A stretch of DNA of 38,730 bases from Myxococcales bacterium UBA1238. GTDB taxonomy: Bacteria > Myxococcota_A > Bradymonadia > UBA7976 > UBA1532. Location: contig DBWM01000052.1 of the NCBI GenBank assembly GCA_002309015.1, positions 3,779 through 42,508 on the forward strand, given 5' to 3'. Below the pieces are notes generated by a model. The model was given only the letters and a program-made list of their open reading frames with translations, did no database searches and was not told where the DNA came from. Positions 16,690-22,926 of the stretch are shown piece after piece; positions within the stretch are counted from its first letter, which is position 1, and each line of letters starts with the position of its first letter. The translations under genes and the position numbers were made by a program.

Positions 16690-16750
16690 GCGGTCGTTTT
16701 TGCGGTCTTTTTACATTTCCAACCCGCTGTTACAGCAAAGGATGGGCTCC

Positions 16751-17026
16751 ATGACCAAGAAAGAACTGATCGCAGCCGTTCAGTCTCACTTTGAAACCCT
16801 CACCAAAAAGCAGGTCGGCGAGATCGTCGATGCGCTTTTTGACACGATGGCCGATGGGATTAAGGCGGATGCCAAATATGCCCATATGGGTTTCGGCACC
16901 TTCACCGTTAAAACCCGCGCGGCGCGCAAGGGTCACAACCCCAAGACGAAGGAAGAGATCGAGATTCCCGAGTCCCGCAATGTGACCTTTAAGCCGGCTC
17001 CCGAACTGAAGAATTCGATCAACTGA
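16751..17026 (+). CDS. HU-family DNA-binding protein (first copy)
   Basis: Histone-like DNA-bending protein, 91 residues from the chosen ATG (MTKKELIAAV), the standard HU length. The open frame extends upstream to 16679, but those 24 residues are not HU-like; AAAGGA precedes the chosen start. The DNA-binding arm is present: FGTFTVKTRAARKGHNPKTKEEIEI, seen as ARKGHNPKTKEEIEIP, and VTFKPAPELKN at the end. HU and IHF subunits cannot be told apart safely. A second family member follows after 10 bases, so the two may form a heterodimer. Confidence 0.93.
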   Translation: MTKKELIAAVQSHFETLTKKQVGEIVDALFDTMADGIKADAKYAHMGFGTFTVKTRAARKGHNPKTKEEIEIPESRNVTFKPAPELKNSIN

Positions 17027-17036
17027 GAGGTTTACG

Positions 17037-17342
17037 ATGACCAAGAAGGAATTGATTGAGCAGCTTCACAAGAAGTTTGACGACAAGAATCTGACCATCA
17101 AGCTTCTGGGAGAAGTGGTGGACGATACGATCCGCGAGGTGATCAAGTGCATTCGTGAAGAAGGCAAATTCATGATGCCCAGCTTTGGCACCTTTTCGAT
17201 CAAGGAACGCCCCGCACGTCAGGGCCACAATCCGCGTACGCACGAAGCGATCGAGATCGCCGCATCGAAGACCATCCAGTTTAAGCCTTCGAGCGCGCTG
17301 AAAGACGCTTTGAACGGCAAGGATGAAGCCGCAGCCAAGTAA
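17037..17342 (+). CDS. HU-family DNA-binding protein (second copy)
   Basis: Second histone-like protein in tandem, 101 residues, with a clear ribosome-binding site (GAGAGG) before the ATG. It starts with the same MTKKELIEQL and has PSFGTFSIKERPARQGHNPRTHEAIEIAASKTIQFKPSSALKDAL; the GHNPRTHEAIEI arm matches the DNA-inserting arm of HU. The short C-terminal tail (NGKDEAAAK) is extra. The sequence is clearly diverged from the first copy, so this is an old duplication or a heterodimer pair rather than a recent repeat. Confidence 0.93.
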   Translation: MTKKELIEQLHKKFDDKNLTIKLLGEVVDDTIREVIKCIREEGKFMMPSFGTFSIKERPARQGHNPRTHEAIEIAASKTIQFKPSSALKDALNGKDEAAAK

Positions 17343-17361
17343 TCCGCAGCGGTTTTGAGGT

Positions 17362-19308
17362 TTAAGGCAGCGCTCCAAGTTTTTGGAGCGCTGTTTTTGT
17401 ATCCGGGCGGTGCGGATCGCGTTCGAGGGCGCGCAAAAAGAGATCCTTCGCTTTGGGGTAATCCCCGCGTTCCGCAAAATAAAACCCCTGCAATTCCAAA
17501 AGTTCGGCGTCTTCGGGCAGCTGCGACAGGGCGTAAAAGAACGCTTCGTCGTCGTAATCGAGCAGGGCATAGCGCGCGCTGTTGTGGAGGGCCACGGGAT
17601 TTTGGGGCTCCATTTCGAGGGCCTGTGCGTTCAGCTGGCGTGCGAGTCTGAGCTGTCCCGCTCCGCTTGCGGCGGAGGCGGCGTTGATCCAGCGGGGGGC
17701 ATGCGCAGGATCGCGTTCGAGGGCGAGCTTCATTTTTTGGAACGCGAGCTCATTTTGATTCAGGGCGATCGCGGATCGCGCCTGCCCGTCCAGAAGATCG
17801 GCCAAAAGATCGCTGCCGCTCATCTCGTCGGGCGCTTCGCCGTCAAAAACCTGGAGCGCATCCACCGGATTTTGCGGAAGGTTTTTTGAGGGCAGGGGCT
17901 GATTCCAGTCGAGAGCAGGGCGCAGGGCGGCATCGCTGCCGTCGGACCATTCCCAAAGCAGGGGCCAGCGGGCGTTCAGGCAGCGGAGCGATCGGAGCCC
18001 AAGCTTCGGATTCCAGCCGCGCAGGGGTTCGGGCAGTCGGCGCTGCACGGGACCGTAAGAAGAAGAATCCCAGTCATGCTGCCGCACGAGGACCGCGAGA
18101 TCGGGGCGCGCATGCTCGGCGGTCTGCGCGAAGGCAAAGGCCGAGGCCAAATGATCGCTCGTCACCAAAAGGGCCGCTTCGCCCGGGGCTTCCGCCGAAA
18201 TCGCATCGAGAACCTGGGGCAGGTGAGCCGTAAAGCGGGGCTGGGCGCTCCATGTGAGCGGCAAAAAGCAGACGGCGGCGAGGAGGACGGGCCATCTTTT
18301 GGTTTGAAATCGCTCGAAAACCTGTTGCCCCAAAAGCGCGAGGCCGAGAGCGAGGCAGAAGAGCAGCGGCAGGCCGTTTTGGTAATCGCGAAGGCCCATC
18401 GGGTTGATGGCGCTCGAATAGATCGCATCGATCGCTGCAAACGCGAGCAGGACGAAACCGAAGCGCCGGTTTTTTTGAAGGGCGAAAACCAGGCAGCCGC
18501 CAAGGCCAAAGAGGGCGAGGGCTTCGTTTTGATGAAAAATCTGTTGCGCAAAGGTTGCGATGTTGTTCCAGCGGAGCCCGAGCTGCGAGGCGTAGGCGGA
18601 GAGGATGCGCTTTCCGGCCAGATGCTCATAAAACCCCTGGAACGAGGCCGGATGACCCCAGTCGCGCATGAGATCCTGGGCGGATCGCAGCGGCAGATAG
18701 AGCGTGACCAGTCCCCCCGCGATGCCCATCAATAAAAACGGGATCCATTGCCGGGGTTTTAAACGGAAGAGCGCGATCGCGCAGGAAACAGCGGCAAAGA
18801 GCCGGATCTCCGCGTGATGGCCGAGGCAGAGGCCCGATAAAAACGCGATCCCAAAGGCGTAGCGCCGGTCGCCCTCAAAAAGCCGGTGGAGCAGGATCAA
18901 AAAGCTCGCAACAAAGGCGAGCGTCCCGCTGTAAACCTCGATGCTGGCCGAATGGAGCGTCCAGAGCGGTGTCTGCGAGAGCAAGATCAGGCTGCAGGCG
19001 CTGATGAAAAAGTTGATCTTTAAGACCTGGCAGAGTCTGAAGGCCAGCGCGAGCGACAAAAAGCCCGCAAAAGCCGAGGCGAAGTTCATGCGCTGCGCGA
19101 TTTGGCCCAGAGGGATGAGGCTCGCCGCCTTGTGAAACATCGCAAACAGCGGATAACCGGGTGGATGCGCGATGCCGAGTTCGAAGGCCGCCGATCCGAG
19201 CTCGCCCGCGTCGAGTCCCGTCAGCTCCGGGGCGCTCTGAAAGGCGCTCCAGGCTGCGATGAAGGCGAACGGGGCAAAGGTGAGCAGTTTTTTGAGCAAG
19301 GCGTTCAT
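17362..19308 (-). CDS. DUF2723-family membrane protein with C-terminal TPR region
   Basis: Polytopic membrane protein of 648 residues. The N-terminal part matches the DUF2723/TMEM260 family: LDAGELGSAAFELGIAHPPGYPLF near residue 35 (seen as GELGSAAFELGIAHPPGYPL), then many hydrophobic segments to about residue 370. DUF2723 proteins resemble GT-C glycosyltransferases; a mannosyltransferase role is known for the animal relative, but the bacterial substrate is unknown. The last 140 residues look like tetratricopeptide repeats (NQNELAFQKMKLALERDP, QALEMEPQNPVALHNSA, AKDLFLRALERDPH). The start is the ATG at 19308; the longer open frame runs into the repeat array. The final codons form the stem of the HU terminator on the other strand. 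Confidence 0.82.
   Translation of the reverse strand: MNALLKKLLTFAPFAFIAAWSAFQSAPELTGLDAGELGSAAFELGIAHPPGYPLFAMFHKAASLIPLGQIAQRMNFASAFAGFLSLALAFRLCQVLKINFFISACSLILLSQTPLWTLHSASIEVYSGTLAFVASFLILLHRLFEGDRRYAFGIAFLSGLCLGHHAEIRLFAAVSCAIALFRLKPRQWIPFLLMGIAGGLVTLYLPLRSAQDLMRDWGHPASFQGFYEHLAGKRILSAYASQLGLRWNNIATFAQQIFHQNEALALFGLGGCLVFALQKNRRFGFVLLAFAAIDAIYSSAINPMGLRDYQNGLPLLFCLALGLALLGQQVFERFQTKRWPVLLAAVCFLPLTWSAQPRFTAHLPQVLDAISAEAPGEAALLVTSDHLASAFAFAQTAEHARPDLAVLVRQHDWDSSSYGPVQRRLPEPLRGWNPKLGLRSLRCLNARWPLLWEWSDGSDAALRPALDWNQPLPSKNLPQNPVDALQVFDGEAPDEMSGSDLLADLLDGQARSAIALNQNELAFQKMKLALERDPAHAPRWINAASAASGAGQLRLARQLNAQALEMEPQNPVALHNSARYALLDYDDEAFFYALSQLPEDAELLELQGFYFAERGDYPKAKDLFLRALERDPHRPDTKTALQKLGALP
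17368..17398 (+). terminator. Rho-independent terminator of the HU genes
   Basis: A perfect 11-base-pair stem (17368-17378 with 17383-17393), a GTTT loop and a run of five T. It lies 26 bases after the second HU gene and is embedded in the last codons of the convergent gene ending at 17362. Confidence 0.9.
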
Positions 19309-19443
19309 GGCGTCCGGGCGCGCGAGGGTTTTTTGCTCGCGGTCTTTTCGGGAAAAGAGGCTTTTACCCGATCGATGCTGAAAAGACAGCCGCGCCTTTG
19401 GGCGGCGGATGGGTCGGCAAAACTGCGCTCGTCGGGAAATGAG
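19309..19443. other. Intergenic stretch without a recognisable gene
   Basis: This lies between the DUF2723 gene start and the 42-bp repeat array. Open frames cross it in several frames but none has a ribosome-binding site or recognisable protein features. It presumably carries the DUF2723 promoter, which I could not identify. Confidence 0.4.
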
Positions 19444-19706
19444 GCGTCGTACAGTACGGCGTGTACTTTCCTGGTCAACCAATGCGCGTCGTACAGTACG
19501 GCGTGTACTTTCTTGGAAAAACATTGCGCGCCGTACTGTTCAAAACGTACTTTCCAGCCAGGAAAACACGTTTCGTAGCGTTCATTGGCACGGATCTTGC
19601 AAAGCGAAGAGGCTCCGTAGCGTACGAAACGTACTTTCCAGCCAGGAAAACACGCGCCGTACAGTACGGAACGTACTTTCCCGGCTGGAGACGCTCCAAT
19701 GAACGC
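19444..19706 (+). repeat. Tandem array of a 42-bp unit (six units plus a remnant)
   Basis: Units begin at 19444, 19486, 19528, 19570, 19612 and 19654, each exactly 42 bases, with a remnant from 19696. The first two share 27 identical leading bases. Units 3 and 5 share a long segment ending in CCAGCCAGGAAAACAC. The unit at 19570 is the most diverged and holds a sigma-54 promoter match. Several units contain a palindrome CGTACAGTACG (19448-19458, 19490-19500, 19658-19668). Because 42 is a multiple of three, all frames read as 14-residue repeats. There are no spacers, so it is not a CRISPR array. Confidence 0.9.
19585..19601 (+). promoter_or_regulatory. Sigma-54 (-24/-12) promoter, perfect consensus
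   Basis: TTGGCACGGATCTTGCA matches YTGGCACGRNNNTTGCW at every fixed position, with GG at 19587-19588 and GC at 19599-19600, the correct 10-base separation. Transcription would start near 19612 on the plus strand, in the last units of the repeat array. The first annotated genes downstream are tRNA-Gln and rplY. Confidence 0.7.
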
Positions 19707-19946
19707 GTACGGCTGACCGCGCAAATTGCACCCTGTTCTGGCGCATCGGTCGTACGACTCGCACCAGTTTTGCAAAAAGGCATTGCAGGCGCGGTTAAAA
19801 AATGGGCGTTCAGGTCGGAAGGCGCCGGATCAACCTTCGGCGCATCGCGCAGAATCCCTTGCAGCGTCGTCGTATCTGAGGTCGTTTCGAGCCTGAAGCT
19901 TTGATTGTGCGAATAGAGAAAAAATGCTTCGCCTTTAAAACTTTTG
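19707..19946. other. Intergenic stretch without a supported gene
   Basis: Between the repeat array and the tRNA promoter. Only short open frames are present, the longest (through the repeats) lacking a ribosome-binding site. A transcript from the sigma-54 promoter would cross this region, so a small RNA is possible, but I see no clear terminator hairpin. Confidence 0.35.
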
Positions 19947-19975
19947 TTGACAGCTCCGATCTTTGAGCGTAAAAG
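19947..19975 (+). promoter_or_regulatory. Sigma-70-like promoter of tRNA-Gln and rplY
   Basis: A perfect TTGACA (19947-19952), 17 bases, then TAAAAG (19970-19975). Transcription would start about 40 bases before the tRNA. It probably also serves rplY, since no terminator separates them. Confidence 0.5.
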
Positions 19976-20024
19976 CCGTGCGCGTTGCTTCAACGGATCT
20001 CCCGTTCCCCCATGGGCAACCTAT

Positions 20025-20096
20025 AGAGGCGTCGGCTAGTGGCAAGCCCCAGGATTTTGGTTCCTGTAATCGTAGGTTCGAATCCTACCGCCTCTG
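20025..20096 (+). tRNA. tRNA-Gln (anticodon TTG)
   Basis: A full cloverleaf can be drawn. The acceptor stem is AGAGGCG with CGCCTCT, the D stem GGC/GCC, the anticodon stem CAGGA/TCCTG with loop TTTTGGT (anticodon TTG, reading CAA), and the T arm GTAGG-TTCGAAT-CCTAC. The discriminator base is G, and the 3' CCA is not encoded (GCAT follows). Confidence 0.95.
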
Positions 20097-20118
20097 CATT
20101 TTTCCCGGATGCGTTCAC

Positions 20119-20166
20119 GATGCGCCTTTGATCACCGGCGCATCAACCTGCGCTTGGCTGCGCAGG
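20119..20166 (+). promoter_or_regulatory. Two tandem hairpins in the rplY leader
   Basis: Two perfect stems lie between tRNA-Gln and rplY: GATGCGCC/GGCGCATC (20119-20126 with 20137-20144) and CCTGCGC/GCGCAGG (20147-20153 with 20160-20166). No T-run follows, so they are not a terminator. They may guide tRNA 3' processing or control rplY translation, which is a guess. Confidence 0.5.
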
Positions 20167-20202
20167 GCTGAATTACACCGGTTGATTCCAAAGGATCTCA
20201 CC

Positions 20203-20781
20203 ATGGAACCGATTAAACTTTCCTGCTCGCTGCGCGAAGGTCGCGGCAAGGGTCCCAACCGCCGTCTCCGCATGGACGAACAACTCCCCGCAGTGGTTTA
20301 TGGCCACGGCCTGGACAACTCTGTTGCGGTCACGCTGAATCCTCGCGAACTCGCGAAGGGCCTCGAAAACCCCAAGGGTTACAACACGCTGTTCGCCCTC
20401 GATGTGAACGGCAAGACGGTTCAGGGCCTGATCCGTCAGGTTCAGCGCAAGCCGAGCACCCGTCAGATTCAGCATGTCGACGTCGTCGTTCCCGATCCCG
20501 ACAACGCAATGGTCGCGGACGTGCCCGTCACCACCAGCGGTCGTGCTGTGGGCGTTTTGAGCGGCGGTAAGCTGATTCAGAACTTCCGTACCGTGAAGGT
20601 CGCCTGCCGTCCCGCCGATATCCCGGCGGTCGTCGACATCGACGTCACCAACCTCAACCACAACCAGTCCGTGATGGCCAGCGGTTTGCCTCTGCCCGAA
20701 GGCGTCAAGCCCGTCTTCGATCACGACTACGTGGTGGTCAAGGTCCTCGGACCTCACGGATCCGAAGCTCCGCAGAAGTAA
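20203..20781 (+). CDS. rplY: 50S ribosomal protein L25 (long CTC form)
   Basis: Binds 5S rRNA in the large ribosomal subunit; 192 residues, the long form with an N-terminal L25 domain (LSCSLREGRGKGPNRRLR, LPAVVYGHGLDN, RQIQHVDVVV) and a C-terminal TL5/CTC beta domain (VVDIDVTNLNHNQSVMASGLPLPEGV). The ATG at 20203 has AAAGGA seven bases upstream; the longer open frame runs back through the tRNA and is not coding. pth follows, a common pair, but a terminator lies between them. Confidence 0.95.
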   Translation: MEPIKLSCSLREGRGKGPNRRLRMDEQLPAVVYGHGLDNSVAVTLNPRELAKGLENPKGYNTLFALDVNGKTVQGLIRQVQRKPSTRQIQHVDVVVPDPDNAMVADVPVTTSGRAVGVLSGGKLIQNFRTVKVACRPADIPAVVDIDVTNLNHNQSVMASGLPLPEGVKPVFDHDYVVVKVLGPHGSEAPQK

Positions 20782-20808
20782 TTCTGCCCGCGCATCTTCA
20801 AACAAAAG

Positions 20809-20846
20809 ATCTCTCCGAGAGCCGATGCTCCGGGGAGATTTTTTTT
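20809..20846 (+). terminator. Rho-independent terminator between rplY and pth
   Basis: Stem ATCTCTCCG (20809-20817) with CGGGGAGAT (20831-20839), one bulged A, an inner stem GAGC/GCTC with a CGAT loop, then a run of eight T. It ends 19 bases before the pth start. Confidence 0.88.
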
Positions 20847-20865
20847 ATCCGCATCCCGGAACGAC

Positions 20866-21471
20866 ATGGATCACTTCATCGTGGGTTTGGGCAATCCCGG
20901 ACCGCAATATGCCAAAACGCGCCATAACATTGGGTTTATGGTGACCGACCGCCTGGCGGATCAGCAAAGGCTCGATTTGAATCGCTGCAAGTTCAACGCG
21001 CGCTACGGCTCCGGTAACGCCTTCGGGCGCAGCCTGCTCGTGATGCAGCCGCAAACCTTCATGAACCTGAGCGGGCGGGCGGTGCGACCGGCGGCGGATT
21101 TCTTCCAGATCCCCGAAGAGCAGATGCTCGTGGTTCACGACGATCTCGATTTGCCGTTCGGCACCCTGAAACTGAAGTTCGGCGGCGGTCACGGCGGCCA
21201 TAACGGCCTGCGATCGCTGATGACCGAAGGGTTTAAGGGGCAGTTTGTGCGCCTGCGCTTCGGCATCGGCAGACCCACTTGTCCCGATACCGCCGACTAT
21301 GTTTTGGGACGTTTTACGCCCGAAGAGCAGGAATGGCTGCCGGGTCTCATCGACGACGCGGTGCTGGCGATCGAAAAATGGATCACGCTGGGCCTTCAGA
21401 AAGCGATGAACCAGGTCAACACAAAGCCCGCAACCGACGAAAAAAAGAAGGACTCCGGGCTTTTACCTTGA
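20866..21471 (+). CDS. pth: Peptidyl-tRNA hydrolase
   Basis: Releases tRNA from stalled peptidyl-tRNA in the cytoplasm; 201 residues. The N-terminal motif is FIVGLGNPGPQYAKTRHNIGF with catalytic H20 (seen as GNPGPQYAKTRHNIGF). QPQTFMNLSG, VVHDDLDLPFG and GGGHGGHNGLRS follow, all diagnostic. The C-terminal tail is lysine-rich. A GGAA just upstream of the ATG serves as a weak ribosome-binding site. The strong terminator before it means expression relies on read-through or a promoter I cannot see. Confidence 0.96.
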   Translation: MDHFIVGLGNPGPQYAKTRHNIGFMVTDRLADQQRLDLNRCKFNARYGSGNAFGRSLLVMQPQTFMNLSGRAVRPAADFFQIPEEQMLVVHDDLDLPFGTLKLKFGGGHGGHNGLRSLMTEGFKGQFVRLRFGIGRPTCPDTADYVLGRFTPEEQEWLPGLIDDAVLAIEKWITLGLQKAMNQVNTKPATDEKKKDSGLLP

Positions 21472-21542
21472 TTTTGCTGCAAATGGCGCGTATTTATGCC
21501 CGCCTTTCGTGGTGCCTGGGCGCAGTTAAGCGCTCACTCCCT

Positions 21543-21566
21543 GCTCGCGGCCGTTGAGTCGCGGGC
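21543..21566 (+). promoter_or_regulatory. Hairpin in the rpsF leader
   Basis: GCTCGCG (21543-21549) pairs with CGCGGGC (21560-21566). It ends 28 bases before the rpsF start. In many bacteria the S6:S18 complex binds an rpsF leader; whether this hairpin has that motif cannot be decided by eye. Confidence 0.35.
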
Positions 21567-21594
21567 TCATTTTCAGAATCCGTAGGGAGATTCA

Positions 21595-21993
21595 ATGGTT
21601 AAGCAAAAACTCCGCAAGTACGAGCTGATTTACATCGTTCAGCCCGAAGCCACCGAAGAAGAGCGCGAGCGCGTTTCTTCTCGTATCGATGCGGTCGTCG
21701 AGCAGTTTGAAGCCCGCGTCCTCAAGCGCGAAGACTGGGGCAAGCGCAAGCTCGCTTATGAAATCCGCAAGTTCAACAAAGGCTTTTATTCCTATGCCGT
21801 GCTGCTCGGCCGTCCTGGATTGACCCAGGAAATCGAGCGCGTGCTCCGCATGATCGACAGCGTCATTCGCTTTATCACCATCAAGCTTGAAGATGGAATC
21901 GACCCCGATGCCGAAATCGTGATCGACGACAGCCCCGCTGTTCGCGAGCACAAGGCTTTGGACTTTGACGAGGAGATGGACGACGATGCCTAA
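21595..21993 (+). CDS. rpsF: 30S ribosomal protein S6
   Basis: Small-subunit protein of 132 residues that pairs with S18 on the platform. Typical are LRKYELIYIVQPEATEEE, EDWGKRKLAYEIRKFNKGFYSY and the acidic C-terminal tail (DFDEEMDDDA). A strong ribosome-binding site (GTAGGGAGA) precedes the ATG. It overlaps rpsR by eight bases. No ssb gene lies between them, unlike in several other phyla. Confidence 0.96.
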   Translation: MVKQKLRKYELIYIVQPEATEEERERVSSRIDAVVEQFEARVLKREDWGKRKLAYEIRKFNKGFYSYAVLLGRPGLTQEIERVLRMIDSVIRFITIKLEDGIDPDAEIVIDDSPAVREHKALDFDEEMDDDA

Positions 21994-22234
21994 GCAATCT
22001 TTTAGCCGCCGTTCCAGTGGCCGCCGCAAGGTGGACCGCTTTTTGGCCGACAAAACCATGGTGATCGATTACAAGGATCCCTCCATCCTCAAGTATTTCA
22101 TCACCGAGCGCGGCAAGATTCTGCCCCGCCGCATGTCCGGCCTCTGCGCCAAGAACCAACGCAAGATCACCGTCGCCGTCAAGCGCGCCCGTATGATCGC
22201 TCTGATGCCTTTCACCACCGTGAAGGCCCATTGA
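21986..22234 (+). CDS. rpsR: 30S ribosomal protein S18
   Basis: 82 residues from the ATG at 21986, whose reading starts inside the end of rpsF. The core is VIDYKDPSILKYFITERGKILPRRMSGLCAKNQRK (seen as FITERGKILPRRMSGLCAKN), followed by VAVKRARMIALMPF. The frame opens earlier at 21965, but those seven residues overlap rpsF and are not S18-like. Confidence 0.96.
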   Translation: MPKQSFSRRSSGRRKVDRFLADKTMVIDYKDPSILKYFITERGKILPRRMSGLCAKNQRKITVAVKRARMIALMPFTTVKAH

Positions 22235-22244
22235 GGAGAACGCC

Positions 22245-22703
22245 ATGCAGATTATCCTCAAAGAAAATGTCGATCACCTGGGTGAAATCGGCGATGTCGT
22301 CAATGTCAAGCCTGGTTACGCGCGCAACTACCTCTTGCCCCGCAATCTGGCTGTGGTGGCCAACGCTCGTCAGATCAAGCTGGTCGAGCACGAAAAGCGC
22401 GTGATCGCTGCCCGCGTCGCCAAGCTCAAGGCGAGCGCCGAAGTCGAAAAGGCCAAGCTCGATGCCGTCGAACTGACCATCGCCAAGGCCGCCGGCGAAA
22501 ACGAAAAGCTCTTCGGTTCCGTGACCGCCATGGAAATCGAATCCTTGTTGAGCGACAAGGGCTTTTCCATCGAGCGCCGCGTTCTGCAGTTGCCCGATCA
22601 CATCAAAGCGTTGGGCGATTACGACATTGGCATCAAGTTGCACCGCGACGTGATCGCCAACATCAAGCTTCACGTCGTCGCCGAGACCACTGAAGAAGCC
22701 TGA
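22245..22703 (+). CDS. rplI: 50S ribosomal protein L9
   Basis: 152 residues, the standard two-domain protein: N-terminal QIILKENVDHLGEIGDVVNVKPGYARNYLLPRNLA (seen as GEIGDVVNVKPGYARNYLLP), a long connecting helix (residues about 40-75), and a C-terminal domain ending KLHVVAETTEEA. A GAGGAGA ribosome-binding site lies before the ATG. In many bacteria dnaB follows in the same direction; here dnaB is convergent. Confidence 0.96.
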   Translation: MQIILKENVDHLGEIGDVVNVKPGYARNYLLPRNLAVVANARQIKLVEHEKRVIAARVAKLKASAEVEKAKLDAVELTIAKAAGENEKLFGSVTAMEIESLLSDKGFSIERRVLQLPDHIKALGDYDIGIKLHRDVIANIKLHVVAETTEEA

Positions 22704-22849
22704 TAGCGCGCTTTTTACCCCCTCCCTCCTCCTTCGTTTTCCCTTTAAATTCATTTTGATGGCCGTAAACGGAGTTTTCCTCTGGAGGGATGGGTGTATC
22801 CTGCGCCTGGTGAGAATTTGTTTGGGTGGAATCGAAAATCGGCTCTGAT

Positions 22850-22867
22850 GGACCGAAGCTTTGGTCC
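22850..22867. other. Near-perfect palindrome between convergent rplI and dnaB
   Basis: GGACCGAAGCTTTGGTCC is palindromic apart from one G/T pair position. It has no T-run, so it is not a standard terminator. The 223 bases between rplI and dnaB hold no other recognisable feature. Confidence 0.35.
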
Positions 22868-22926
22868 GGGCGATCGAAACGGGCAGGCGGGTGAAGGAAA
22901 GTTGTTTGGGCGGGATAAAGACGGGA

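Noticed and set aside
19444..19706. CRISPR-like appearance of the short regular repeats
   Set aside because: The units abut each other with no unique spacers, differ from unit to unit, and no cas genes are near.
19461..19993. Open frames on both strands with 14-residue repeats over the 42-bp array
   Set aside because: All frames stay open because the period is a multiple of three and units lack stops. None has a ribosome-binding site or known domain, so no CDS is called; the array is listed as a repeat.
22627..22642. TTGGCATCAAGTTGCA, a sigma-54-like sequence inside rplI
   Set aside because: The GG to GC distance is nine instead of ten bases, and it lies in conserved coding sequence.
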